Part shown: positions 1 to 11,472 of the stretch, one piece after another
Position numbering within the stretch: the stretch's first letter is position 1
Layout of the letters: every line of letters begins with the position of its first letter
DNA from: Azolla pinnata
Taxonomy: Eukaryota > Streptophyta > Polypodiopsida > Salviniales > Salviniaceae
Reading direction: 5' to 3'
Assembly (NCBI GenBank): GCA_037176905.1
Contig: JBBBWG010001282.1
Location: forward strand, 1-35,485
DNA: 35,485 bases
The notes under the pieces: model-generated
Told to the model about the DNA's origin: nothing
Database searches by the model: none
What the model saw: only the letters and a program-made list of their open reading frames with translations
Program-made: the position numbers and the translations under genes

Positions 1-131
1 ACCGCCCGTCCATGCGCGACGTCGTCGCGATGCTGGCCGAGGCCAAGCCGAGGCGCAAGGACGCGTCCGGCTGCCGGCCCCCGCCCAACCACGACACGTC
101 GTTGGCCCCGCCGTCGGGCTCTAACGCTTGA
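1..131 (+). CDS. LRR receptor-like kinase, C-terminal end (partial)
   Basis: Only the last 42 codons are present, read in frame from base 3 to the TGA at 129-131. The peptide begins RPSMRDVVAMLAEAKPRRK, which matches the end of a plant receptor-kinase catalytic domain: the invariant Arg of subdomain XI followed by the MRDVV helix. It is followed by a short, Pro/Ser-rich tail. The EAKPRRK wording is typical of the LRR-XI clade that includes PXY/TDR and MIK-type receptors, which sit in the plasma membrane and sense peptide ligands. Assignment to that clade is inference from about 20 residues. Codons are very rich in G/C at third positions, unlike the FHA gene next door. The rest of the gene lies upstream of the window. 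Confidence 0.75.
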   Translation, partial: RPSMRDVVAMLAEAKPRRKDASGCRPPPNHDTSLAPPSGSNA

Positions 132-136
132 CCCCC

Positions 137-166
137 GATCGATCGATCGATCGATCGATCGATCGA
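137..166. repeat. (GATC)n microsatellite
   Basis: About 7.5 perfect GATC units begin 6 bases after the receptor-kinase stop codon, so they lie in its 3' UTR. Similar GATC runs occur at about 20983-21001 and 27310-27331. Confidence 0.9.
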
Positions 167-872
167 CCGGTATCATCCACGCTTTACGTGCCGAAAAACC
201 GAACGTTCTCGCTCTCTTTCACATTGGGGCGGAAACGTGCTTTGCTCAGGTCCCCCCCGGACCTCTTTGCTCAAGTTCGAACCCCCTTGGGCAAGAAGCA
301 TTGCGCGTTCGAGCATGAAGATGGGCGGACAAATCGTGGGCGCCCCGCGACGGACGGAAAGGGGAACCGCAAGGGGGCAGCCGTGCCGTCTGCTCACATC
401 CTTTCGCTCCCTTCTTCTGCTTCCCCGTTTTTCGGGTTTAGGGTTTTTGTTTAGGGTTTGCGGAATGGCAGACTGAGCTTGCTTTCTCGGAGTGTGGGAG
501 AGAGGCCACAGAGGGGGTGGTTCTTTGTTTCTTTTCCTTTTTTGGATGGGGCGGGGGAGTGAGTTAGGCTACAGATGTCCGTAGCTTGCCGCTACTGGGG
601 CGGAAATCCGGGCTCTCGAATGAATGGTGGCGGTTGGTGGGCGCTCGGCACGCCCAACTGGCTTACATGCCGCAAATTTTGTGACTAATGGAAGGAAGTA
701 CCAATGCAGAAAGAAGAAGAATGGGACATGGATGGGACATTGATGCTGTTAGTTCCCTTGTCCGCCCGCCCATCTACCCTACATCGAGTCACGATCGTGC
801 ACAAGTTTGGTTTTGTTTTTGTTCCCCTGGCATCGAAATCCTGACCCGCGGAATTTTCTATTCTTCGACAAA

Positions 873-905
873 CTCCTCCTCCTCCTCCTCCTCTTCTTCT
901 TCTTT
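873..905. repeat. (CTC)n(TTC)n microsatellite
   Basis: A pyrimidine trinucleotide run, CTC units changing to TTC units, in intergenic DNA. It gives misleading poly-Ser, poly-Leu and poly-Glu reading frames on the two strands. Confidence 0.85.
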
Positions 906-1069
906 TGGAATGTGATGTTTTTTTGGGCTCACTTTGATGATCCCATTTCCAATCCGACTGACTGCTGGCGGCGCTCTTGCTGTGAGAGTGCGCGTTAAGG
1001 ACTCTTTGATGATTGATTGTGGGAAAACTGATGAGCGATTTCGCTCTTGAAGTGAGAGAGGCCTTGAGT

Positions 1070-1363
1070 TCGAACCTCCCGAGTTGGCCATTGGCTATAG
1101 ATCACGAGGGAATCCAAAAACACCTCTCACCTGCGTCGAACGGAATAATATTACATTGCTCCCTCCATGTTGAGGAAACCCAAAACCATGGGAATATTCC
1201 GCTTGCCTGCGCCAACTCGAACCTCCCGAGTTGGCCATTGGCTATAGATCACGAGGGAATCCAAAAACACCTCTCACCTGCGTCGAACGGAATAATATTA
1301 CATTGCTCCCTCCATGTTGAGGAAACCCAAAACCATGGGAATATTCCGCTTGCCTGCGCCAAC
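1070..1363. repeat. Perfect 147-bp tandem duplication
   Basis: Bases 1070-1216 and 1217-1363 are identical over all 147 positions that I compared. Each copy contains the 10-bp palindrome GGAATATTCC (1191-1200 and 1338-1347), and a third palindrome follows at 1365-1374. Because 147 is a multiple of three, a reading frame across it stays open with a 49-residue repeat. That frame starts at a non-ATG codon and matches no family I know. The exact identity points to a recent duplication or an assembly artefact. Confidence 0.92.
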
Positions 1364-2026
1364 GGGAATATTCCATTTGTGTGTCCCCCTTGGCAAGGGA
1401 ATGTTTCCTTGCTGAAGAGGAAAGTTAAACACAATCATGCTGTCACTAAACTAGAACATCGCTAACTAAACGCCTGTTACCATAGTTCTAAACGAACACG
1501 ATCGATCTCTACATGAAAACCATCATCATGAATCAAACCTTTCAAAGCACAATCGACTGGCATAGTTTGCCGATGCATGCACTTTGGTCGTGGAGAAGCG
1601 ATCCTTTGGCACCTACCAACGTTTCAGGTGCGATGAATAGAGAGATTGATACGTTCGCAATCATGTCGGTGCCATCAACTGGGCAATGCAGAGTCGTGAA
1701 TATACTTCCCTGTGGGTCAAGCATCGTGTCCTGTAATGATTCCTTTTACGCCTATCAGATCCATGTATTTGGATTTTTCAAACGATCGCCAAAGTTAGCA
1801 AGGGATACATCCAAATGTATATATAGAAGGCATTGATCGGAAGTGATTAACATCCACGATTGGGGGGGGGGTGTTTACATGTATGTATTTACGACGCACG
1901 TAGGCTTGTATGCATGCATGCATGAATCGCCATCGATTGAACGGCCGATTCACATGACCGATCAGGCTCCATCTCGAGCACCATTCGATGCCAGCTTGAT
2001 CCTATCCCTGCCTGGATCATAAGAAA

Positions 2027-5000
2027 TCACCGAAATGGCTCATCATCCATTTGGGTATCTTGAACTGTTTCCATCAGCACTTGATTCAGCTCGCAATCGG
2101 CATCGCTCGATCTCATCGCCTCGCTCGTCTCGTCAACCGGATTCTCATCTTCTGCACCATTAACAGTCTCATCATCTCCGCTTTCATCTGCCCGCTGTGC
2201 TGCATCCATGTCTTCTTCTTGACACGTTCCCTCTACATCGGTATTCGTTTCCATGCCACGTTTTCTGCGGATCGATGCCGATGCCACATGAACCTCCTCC
2301 TCCTCGCCATCTTCGAGAACCCGGATCATTTCCTTCAACTGGTCTTGCTGCTTTTGCTGGAGAGCAGCGATTTCTTCAGCTGTCGAATGGAATGCATGTA
2401 GTTGTGTTTCCCTGAAAAGCAAACCATGAGAGCCTAAGCCCTAAACCCTAAACCTGAAAAGCTTTTACACCACAATGTATTAGTGAGCTTTGTCCTTACC
2501 ATAGAAACGACCTAAAAGAAATCCACAACCCCAAACTCTAAATTTCAAAGTCTTGACATCATGATGTCCAAATTAATGAGTTTCAATCCTTAGCATAATA
2601 CCATCTACATAACAAAATTCACAACAAGACTGTTATGGACAGTTTGGAGGACCTAAGATTTGGAGTCGGGAAATTTTTCGGTGTCTTCTCTCATAATTTC
2701 TTGCATCTTTTTTTCAAACTAGGAACTATAATAAATATACTACCTGAGCATTATGCGTTCCCTCGCACCTTTAAGGCGTTGCTGCTCTACTGACAAATCA
2801 TGAATCGTAGTTTCTATTTCAACTTCGAGCAAAAACAGCCGCGCCAAAGCTTCCTCTTTTGCAGCCTTTAAATAAAAAGGAAAGACATTACATTTCTTTA
2901 AAATCTTGTTTCATGTTAACTGAAGCCATGATCGCTTTGAAAGTAAGAGACATTCTAGAATGAAATCTTTTGTCATCCATAAAGTGGCGAATTTCAATTC
3001 ATGAAAATGGAACTCCAATATTCGACAGACTCGGGCTACCTCAATAAACAGACCATGTATGTATAATTGAATGAGAGAAGAAGAGAGCTTACCTTCTCAT
3101 TCTTCATCTCTTCTGTAGCCGACTGAAGCTCTTTTTCTTTTTCGGCAATTTTCTTCGCGTACAAAAGAGAATCACTTAAATTCAGTAACTTCATTGACAG
3201 AGCAAAAGCAAAATGTATGGGTGTTGCATCAAGGTGGAAATATATATATACATAAATACATGCATACATATACGTATGTATGTATATGCACATATATCTG
3301 GAGTCCAAAACCTTTTGTGCAATTGCCAAGGCAACTTCTTCATCTTGTAACCTCAGTTCTAATGTCCGGTTCACACGTTCAGCTTCCACCAATCTTTGTC
3401 TACTGGCATTCTGAATGGAAACACAATTAAAAAATGGAAAGAGAAAAGAGATATGATGTGATAAAAAGATTCTACCTTAAACCTTACTAATAACAAAGGG
3501 TACAAGTAAGCAATGTGGGGATCGCAATTACCACTTTAGTTAATTCTTAAACACAGTCTACAGCAAAGAAATAACTAGCTCATATTTAACATAAAAGCTA
3601 ATTTTACATCGACAATACCAGCTTCGTGTGCAAGGTTTCAATGAGGGACCGGTTTTCTTTATCCACTTCTTGAAGCTTGTTTATTGTTTCTGCACGCTCT
3701 TGTAGTTGTTGAGCCCACAACTCTGATTGACGCTTTTGCTCTTCTAGGGCTTCACAACGGACTCTTTCCACCATGCTTTTCAGATCCAACTCTGATTTCT
3801 CCCTCTCCGTCCGACGCTGGATCCGCTCATCTTCCAACTGCTCCTTCAGTTCAAGTAGGTTCAGCTTTTGACTGGGAGAAAAGGAAAGATTCATACAAAA
3901 CAAGATCAAATTTTTTTTTATGTAAACTAAGAAAAGGACATGCTTTTTCAAGTCAATTCCGCACTGTAGCCTTAAAGTAACCAAGCGATGACCTCCAAGG
4001 CTAACTACCCAAAAATGAAGATTGCATCTTACTTTTTTATGACTTCATCGGCATCTTTGTGAGATTGAATGGCAGCAGCTAAACTCAAATCCCGATCTTC
4101 AAGCTGCATTTGCTGCTGGCTAGACAACAAATTCAATCGTTCAAGCTCTGAATCTTTCTTGACAAGATTGGCTTGAAGCTCCTGAATCTGGTGAAGAAAT
4201 GTAGCCGAGAGTGACTCCCTTACTTCTTTGACCACCTGATTATGTACAAAGAAAAAGAAAAGTAGCACAAAGAATTCATGAGCATCTTAGTACCAGAAAA
4301 GAATTTTCAACGAAAAGTGTTCAGCTCCTTGAAAAGTCAAAGTGAGAAAAGAAGCAACAACCAAATAAAAGAACTCACAGCATCATGTCGTAACGAAGCA
4401 GCTCGTGACTCGGCACTTAGCCTCTCAATGGTCAATAGATGCGCTTCCAGTTGTGTCCGAAGCTCCTGCAGTGGTAAGAGGTTTTGAATTCAAGTGCAAC
4501 GTCTTGCTGAATGACATCCATGTTGGAGTGGTGTTTATTCACAACATTAAAAACTGAAAAATGGATCACCTCATTTGATCGCTGCAAACGCTTCACATCA
4601 TCCAACCATACTGTCCCATCTGGTCCACCTATTCCTAGTCCCTTCCTATGAATGTTATAGCTTGTGTTTGGCTCTCCAGCGCCATCGAAACCATCTGCTT
4701 GCAAGAAATGCAACAATATAGAAACAAACATGAGAACACAGTCTTCGCCACAGAATGTGTGTTTTTTCTTCTCTATGAGGTTGGTAGTTTCATGCAACTA
4801 TACATGATTATATATATCTATATAATGCCAACCTTCATAAAACCAATCAAAGCCTTTGAAGTTAAAACAGTCAAGAAATTAAACGAGAACCCACTAAACA
4901 ACAATAAGCCGTACCCTTGATACAAAAAAAACATCTTATTGGCATATATATATTACCATTGAGATATTTCCGCTTCAAAACACTCACTGGAGACACACTA

Positions 5001-6093
5001 GGGTGATGTACATTTGGTGTTTGTGGATTGGTTGTTAGCTCCTGATAAACAAATGCAAATGCATTTTCTGCAGAAGATAAGCAGAGATAAAAAAAAAGGA
5101 TTTAGATTCACCTGAACGTAAAAGAAACATCAGGAGAGGCGTTCAGGGAATCAAAAAAAACTCAGGCTTTTTTTTTTCTTGACGCTATGTTCCATCTACC
5201 AGCTACTATGCTTACTTACCATGTTCAGGAGCATTCACCAATGAGATAACATCTCCACTCTTAATCCTTGTCGCTGGACTGCCCTTTTTGAACCTCTGCC
5301 CATTGACAAAAGTTCCATTTGAGCTGTAGATAGTAATAGACAGAATTCAAGGTTCTTATTTTAGAGGGAGAAACGCTGAAAATACAGTTAAACTAGTTTG
5401 AAAATTACTTAGGGGAGTATTCTGATATGTTTTTTACCCGAATTCTTATCAATTAGTGACCTGTTTGATCAGATTAAGAAGTCAAAAGCAAACCTTGAAT
5501 CTTTGACATATACAACCCAGTTTTCATGAGCCATTGACACCAATCCTTGGCCATTCTCTTCTTCGGAGGAAATTTTCTTGCGGAATATTGTGCAATGCTT
5601 TCCGCTAACATTTGGAGACTCGAACCGGCCACATGGATCTTTCACCAAGCGGCCGAATACATGCTCATCATCATGTAAAAAAATCTGAGTGCCCTGTGAT
5701 TTTTTACCCATTGATTGTTTAGAAAAGCTTGTTTTCCTCTACATAGTTCCTTGCATGCACATGGACTTACAAATCAAACCAATTACCACTTACTCTAATA
5801 AACCAAAACATCCGTTAGTACATCAAGTGTGCATGCATACACATCGAATGTGCAGGTATAAACATGCTCGAAGATCAAAACAGTTCAGCCATACAAACTC
5901 AAAAAATATATATAGATATCGTGATATGAAATGAATGGGGGTTTTTTCATACCTGTGGCCTTGTTTTCGCTTTGTCAGAGATGGCAATAAGGACACCCCA
6001 GGGATCCCCATCTCTGTCTCTCCCAGAAGGCGCAGGAGAAGAAGGTATGGATTCAAACCGATCAGCAGAAAATCGCCCACCATTGTTATTCAT
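2027..6093 (-). CDS. FHA-domain, coiled-coil protein (12 exons)
   Basis: Exons on the minus strand: 6093-5953, 5693-5494, 5323-5220, 5067-4957, 4697-4570, 4465-4379, 4235-4033, 3871-3619, 3410-3312, 3188-3093, 2865-2744 and 2411-2027. They sum to 1929 nt, exactly 642 codons plus stop, and every junction is GT-AG with matching phase. The start is the first in-frame ATG after an upstream stop. Residues about 48-150 form a forkhead-associated domain with its phospho-threonine-binding signature: Gly61-Arg62, Ser77-x-x-His80 and Asn116-Gly117. Residues about 225-545 are rich in Glu/Lys/Gln/Leu heptads (coiled coil). The last ~95 residues are acidic. Known FHA domains bind phosphothreonine peptides; the coiled coil suggests a scaffold or oligomer. 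It resembles the plant 'SMAD/FHA domain-containing' proteins such as the At2g45460 type; exact function is unknown. Exon 10's 5' boundary is the least certain. Confidence 0.88.
2431..2455. repeat. Short telomere-type repeat in FHA intron
   Basis: Three CCCTAAA-like units, the first degenerate, lie in the last intron of the FHA gene, 20 bases upstream of the final acceptor on the minus strand. There they read as TTTAGGG. Confidence 0.75.
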
Positions 6094-6907
6094 CAGGATA
6101 AGATGTTTAATCTCTCGGCGAGAGGTATCTGGGGGATTTCTCAGGGTTTAGAAGCCTAATTTCTTTCTATTGACAGCTTTGAGTGTTCGGATTTCTGTTA
6201 CATTTAATGTTTCTCATGACCCACAATGTTGATATATTGCATGTCTATGAGTTCTATTCCAAGGTATCCTATAAATTATGAAACCAATATATTACATGTC
6301 AATGAGTTCATTCCAAGCTAATAGTAAAATCCAATTATTAAACCATAAGGCTGATAATAATAAGGTTCAGATATTTGAGTAATTATATGTGAAACCAAGC
6401 AGAATGGATGGAAGTTGTAAACCTTATGGTTTTTAGCCTTTAGTGAGAAGATTAATTAGTCGGTTAAGATGGTTGATATCATCACAAAAGATAATCTATC
6501 GATTAATTTCTATAAAGCTAAAAGTATTGCTCCTTCTACAATGTACCTCTTTTTCTTTTCTTAGTGTGAAGCTACCTAGTCATGCAATAGAGCGAGTATA
6601 AGCTCCACATGGTTTTATTTTAGCCACAAAGGTTGTTTTGTCCCACTTATACAAATAGTAGACATTCTAGTATTAGTAACACGGAATACAATATAATTAA
6701 AATGAAGTTTACTCCTTTACATGTACATTGTACATAAATGTAAATCTAGTTTATATATTAAAGCACTAAACAAATGGATATAATAAAAAATTCACTATAC
6801 TTTCTTGTTAAATTACTACCGCTAACATTTATGATCAAGAATGATGTTTTTGCACAAATTGGGCCCAACAAGTGTTAACATAACAAAATAAAGTGTGAGT
6901 AATAATT
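6094..6907. other. FHA gene upstream region
   Basis: AT-rich DNA that should include the FHA promoter and leader. An imperfect direct repeat (ATATTxCATGTCxATGAGTTC) occurs near 6232 and 6286. I see no confident TATA box and no gene. Confidence 0.5.
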
Positions 6908-7520
6908 TGTTAAAAAGAAGAGGAAAGATTCATGCGTTGTCGCGTAACTATGCACGCGTGTAGAACACGGTGGGACCACGGGGGACTTGGACCGAGGAAT
7001 AACTGAACAGACGGAGGAGCAACACAGAGAACTCACAGCAGAGGACGAATAGTAAACGAGAAGATATATTAGATGACCAAGAACTCACACACACTCACGC
7101 AGACAACGCAGACAACGAGATGGAGCTGTGCTGGGAGCACACGGGTCTCCCACGAAGCAGAGGCAGCCTCTTAAGTCTGAGAAAAACCAAGAGAATAAAG
7201 AGAAGGCTGACAGCGAGATAGAACTCTGCTAGGAGCATATGGGCTTCCCACAAAGCAGAGGCAGCCTCCCGAGTCTGAGAAAAACCAAGAGAACGAGGAA
7301 AAAGCTCTGGTCGCAAACCGACAGCACTTCGTCCTCCCTAAAAACGCCCCCCCCTCTCACCATACCTCCCTCTCTTTTATAGCCCAAGAAGGGAGGTCGT
7401 TATAACCCGTTACACATTAGCCTCCCTACACATTAGCCTACCTACACATTAAATATGTGGTTCACGCACTCTTTTCGCTGATTCCGCTTAGAGACGGTTT
7501 TCTCCATGACAACTTTAACA
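6908..7520 (-). mobile_element. Probable solo LTR of a Ty1/copia-type retrotransposon
   Basis: On the minus strand this 613-bp block begins TGTTAAAG and ends TTTTTAACA, the TGTTA...TAACA termini common to copia LTRs. It has a clear TATA box, CTATAAAAG, at about 7375-7382, some 140 bp from its start, as expected for the U3/R boundary. A GC-richer transcribed portion follows and differs from the AT-rich flanks. Inside are three copies of a CTACACATTA motif (about 7409-7450) and a 98-bp imperfect tandem duplication (7111-7208 and 7209-7306). I see no primer-binding site or internal domain beside it, hence solo LTR. No exact 5-bp target duplication is visible, so the ends are provisional. Confidence 0.55.
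7111..7306. repeat. 98-bp imperfect tandem duplication inside the LTR
   Basis: Bases 7111-7208 and 7209-7306 are two adjacent copies, about 80-85% alike by eye. Both share AGCAGAGGCAGCCTC and the A-rich GAGAAAAACCAAGAGAA. Confidence 0.85.
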
Positions 7521-8439
7521 ATTCAACTGTAGTTGCACAAAGGCTCATAATACACACCTTTTGTATAAATAGGATATATATAACCCACTTCCATTGTCAA
7601 AATGATTTAATAATGGTATTTTGAAGGATTGTGTCTAGTACAGAAGGGCAACTAAATGTAAGTAATAATGATGTATGGGAATATCTGAGTGGAACTGTAA
7701 TGTGGGGAATATCTGAGTGGAACTGTAATGTGGGGAATATCGAAAGCTAGATACTTGCAAGTATTCCAAGGAGTTATAGAGCCACCTATAGATAAGATAA
7801 TTTGGTCGGAGATTGTGCATACTTTAAAGGGACAATGGGATAATCTCCATAGAACTTAAGAAAGATTGACAAATTTAAGACTAAGGTTTCGACAAACTTT
7901 AGATGACCTTCGTGTATACAATTATTGTCATGGTGAGGTTAAATGGAACTTTTACCCCCTATTGTTTTTGTTCCCGCCATCAGAGGATAGATGATACTTT
8001 CTGGATTGTATACTCATTCAAGTGTAAAGTTGTAATTTGTACTTAGCCTTTGGGCGTTTTTAACACTAAGTGGAAGATAATTAAACAAAAAAAAAGATTT
8101 AATAAGAGTTCATTTTCTTTAGAGTATATATATTATATATGTTTTGAAATATACATAAAGAATGAACACAATCTTACTTATATATAGTTGTTGACTTGTT
8201 GAATATCTCTGAATGTTACATGATTCATATTTGCACATATCCAAACAACTTGCATTGAGGTCAACAAGTGATGTAAGAAAAAATGTGAGTTCAGGCAGTG
8301 AGAAGTAAACAAAAAAAGTGAACAAAGAGTAAAATTGACCCTTTTCAAAGTAGTAAAAAATATCATTTTTTGAGTATCCAATTAATATCTACAATTTCTA
8401 ATCTCAAATATTTCAATTTATAAGCATAAAAGTAAAAGT
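7521..8439. other. AT-rich intergenic DNA with 28-bp tandem repeat
   Basis: It contains two exact 28-bp units at 7677-7704 and 7705-7732, then a partial third to 7741, each starting GGGAATATCTGAGTGG. The surrounding text to about 8060 has the look of decayed transposon sequence, but I cannot identify a domain. No gene is seen. Confidence 0.55.
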
Positions 8440-10230
8440 ATGTTGAAAGAAATTAACATCGATGACTTTAAATTCTATTTTCAATATAAAATTTAAGTTA
8501 TATATGAGATTAATAAGTTGAGTTCACCAAAACTTAATCTAATTATTCGAAAATTTAGTAATATTAAAATATTAAGCTAATGTAATTAATTACAAAGAAA
8601 AACTAGTACTAATAACCTTAGAAGAATTCAAGTCCTTTGATAAGATCACCCAATAATTGATTTAAATGTATTTCGTTAAAAATGTTTACTTTAAGATGGT
8701 TGAAGAGAAAAAAGCTTTTCAAAGTTTTATTTATTTATTTATTTAAAATAATATCCACAACTTAGCATTGATAAGATTGTAGAAAAATATAACTAGAATT
8801 ATCCTCAATAAACTCTCATAAGAAATGTTAGAAGATATTATCAAATTCTAAAGATCAACATTTTCCTCTATAAGCAAATTACCAAGGTCCACTACGGGGT
8901 AAGAAACAACTAGGAGGGAGGAAACCTACTCCTATACAAGCATATATACCTTCATTTTAAAATATACAAATTTTTTCTATTGTTCCAAGAAATTCAACCT
9001 TCATTTGACCACTCATATATTCAAATTGTCCTTGCAAATTTGATGAAATGTTCATCCATATATCTCTAACCACTTGTACAGGAACAAACTGAGTGCTTTG
9101 ATAAAACATCTCACATCTGGCTTTCCACACCTACCATACTATAAATGAAGATATTACATCCCATACCTCATCCATTTATTTAACGTTCCCCTAAATTTAC
9201 TTACATAATTAGAATTTTGACAATTCTGCCTTGCCCTAGATGTATTTGTAAAATTAGTAAACTTTACATCTAAATAGAAAACCACAGTTGCGCAATGCAT
9301 CCATAATATTGTTCCCCAAGAAAAAATCCTTGAATAATGAATATATAATAGAAGACATAAAATTCTCAACCATGCTTGTTGAAAGCTTTCAAATTTGATA
9401 AAAGCTTTAGTTAACATATAATAATAACTTTATTTTTTCAAAACATATTCTTAATTGAAAACTATTTATTTACATTAAAATATTGGATTAATGTAATTAA
9501 TTACAAAAATATTAATATTAATGACGCTAGAATAATAGAAGTCCTTCAATGAGATCACCTGATAAACAATCTAAATGCATGTTATTTAAAACGTTTACAT
9601 TAGTATGGCTAAAGAGAAGACAACTTTCAAGTTGTTATATAAGTTTTAATTTATATATGAGAATAAGTGAGTTCATGAAAACGTATTTTGATCATTAAAA
9701 AACTATTTGACATGAAAATGTCAAATTCCTGTAAATAATTTGAAAGAAAATTTAATAATAATTAATCCTAACAAAATAGAAGTCCCTTGATAAGATCATT
9801 TGACCAGCGACCCGAATGCATTTCATTGAAAAATATTTACTTGAATATAGACAAGGATAATACAAATTTCAAGTTATGATAGAAGCTAATTTAGTTAATA
9901 TACAAGAATAGGTTAAGTTTGTCAAAACTTATGCTTATTTGAAAATTTATCTTATATTTGAAATTTGTTTGGAAAAAAAAACATGAAAATGTTAGAATTA
10001 AGGTAACTAGTTACCAGAAAAAGCTAACATTAATAACTTCGCATGAATGATCAACAATCCAAATGCTTTCACTAAGAGCACTGTTTACTTTATATGTCCA
10101 AGAAGAAGAAAGCTTTGAACTCTGATAAAATCTTTCGTTAATGTATAAGATTAAATAGAACTTGCAGATACAACTTATCCTCATTTGAAAACCATTAATT
10201 TAACATAGAAATCAAGGAGATCAAAAGAGT
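8440..10230. repeat. Array of diverged ~245-bp repeats
   Basis: Four or more related segments share the same order of landmarks: TAATAAC..AGAATA..AGTCC..GATAAGATCA, then AATGCATTTCATT, then GTTTACTT, then AAGAAGAAAGCTTTCAA, then ATATGAGAATAAGTTGAG. The AATGYATTT-like landmark falls at about 8665, 9574, 9814 and 10062. The last three are 240 and 248 bp apart. The first is separated by 909 bp, consistent with about 660 bp of foreign DNA between about 8740 and 9400. The unit is AT-rich and codes for nothing I recognise. Confidence 0.6.
8940..9420 (-). pseudogene. Degenerate LINE-like retrotransposon fragment
   Basis: On the minus strand near 9110-9150 a frame reads VWKARCEMFYQSTQFVP, preceded by IVW. 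This resembles the I-W-K-A-R-(N/C)-x-x-(V/M)-F motif at the C-terminal end of plant non-LTR retrotransposon polyproteins, after the zinc-binding RT-associated domain. An upstream piece (9417-9154) shows FSWGTILWMH in a shifted frame. Stops and frameshifts make it non-functional. It appears to have inserted into the ~245-bp repeat array. The identification rests on short motif recall. Confidence 0.4.
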
Positions 10231-11472
10231 AACATGTGATGTCACTACCAAGTTTATTCTTGATTAACTATGCCTGACTTTAAATAAATCATACACTTAG
10301 AATAATATATAAATTATTAATGAATTAATTTGCTATCACAATTGTTGATTAATTTCTTATGATTGCCGACTTTTTCTTTTGATTATAATTAATTCATAAC
10401 TTATTAAATTTCTCTATGGAGTTAATCGCTACGGATTAAATAAGAATCAAAGTGATATTAGTCTTTTAGAGCAAAACAATCATAATTAGAAAGTATGAAC
10501 AAACTATTCACAATCTAGAAAAAAACCTTTTATTTTCCACTCATTACCGAAGAAGCATGGATAAGATTGTTAAGCTGGAGATTAGTGTAAGTTAGTCATT
10601 TAAATAATTATTCTTCAAAAATTCCCTCTTTCTTTTTTATGTGAAAATTGTACAGCTGGTCACAACATAGTATGATATGGAAGCTTGATAACACTCCTTA
10701 GAAAAGAGAAGAATAACAATTCAATGATGATTAATCACCTTGTGCACCTTGGAATATAATAAGTAGAGCATAGAAGAACTGTGATAGGAATCACATTTAT
10801 ACGTACAATATGTGTTGATTGTCTCACATCGTGTGTGATTGGGAGGGAGGGATAACACTAAATTAGCAACCATGATAGTAAACAAGGCCAATTTTATTGT
10901 CCTGATCCATTGACAAGTGAAACAGCTACAGTAGAGAGCATATCATACTCACAACTGGCTGGCTCTACCCTTCTTTATCAACTTGCATTACTGATCTTCT
11001 CCTTGAATAGCAAAGCTTGGCTTCGTTGATTCAGTTGCATAGGCTTTTGAATACGATGCGAAGTGAGTTCCATATACCTTCCGGATATGATTACATCAAT
11101 GTTGGCACAGCTTATTCTAGATGCCTATACTCTAATGTTTAGAGCCAAAGTTGAGAATCATTAAAAAGAAGATTTGTTTGATGATAAAATCATAAGAATA
11201 TTTAGGATACAGACTAATGATATCTACCATGAGGTTCTAGCTGAAGCCAAAGCACGGTTTGTGAGGTGTACTTGGCACATTGTCCAATATGACAAGTAAT
11301 AGGATAAAACTCTTATTTCGATTTCGTGCAAAGTTGTTTCTTTGGCATGCGCCGTTGTGGGTGACATTTCACCCATTGTGGCAAGACGATGGTATTATGG
11401 GCATAATTAGACGGCGGAATTATATGGCCCTGTATTCATCTCTTGACGCTTGCAGTAAGTGAATTCTTGTCA
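10231..11472. other. AT-rich intergenic DNA, 3' of the WRKY gene
   Basis: It holds no recognisable gene. The part nearest 11472 should be the WRKY 3' UTR. A perfect 6-bp-stem hairpin, GGGTGA-CATT-TCACCC, lies near 11367-11382. Confidence 0.5.

Larger units (their letters stand above)
132..2026. other. Intergenic region between receptor kinase and FHA gene
   Basis: These 1.9 kb separate two convergent genes and should hold both 3' UTRs. I see no convincing gene. Contents: a GATC run; two telo-box motifs (TTTAGGG) at 437-443 and 450-456; a CTC/CTT run near 873-905; a perfect 147-bp tandem duplication (1070-1363); a G10 run near 1861; a TATA-like TGTATATATAG near 1817-1827; and a GCATGCAT run near 1911-1924. 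Several frames stay open for about 100-150 codons, but none resembles a known family. Confidence 0.6.

Noticed and set aside
1013-1465. 150-codon plus-strand frame with two 49-residue repeats
   Set aside because: It starts at TTG, has no family resemblance, and stays open because the 147-bp duplication is a multiple of three. Recorded as a repeat, not a gene.
8440-10230. CRISPR-like regular repeats
   Set aside because: Units are long, diverged and without unique spacers, and the genome is a plant.
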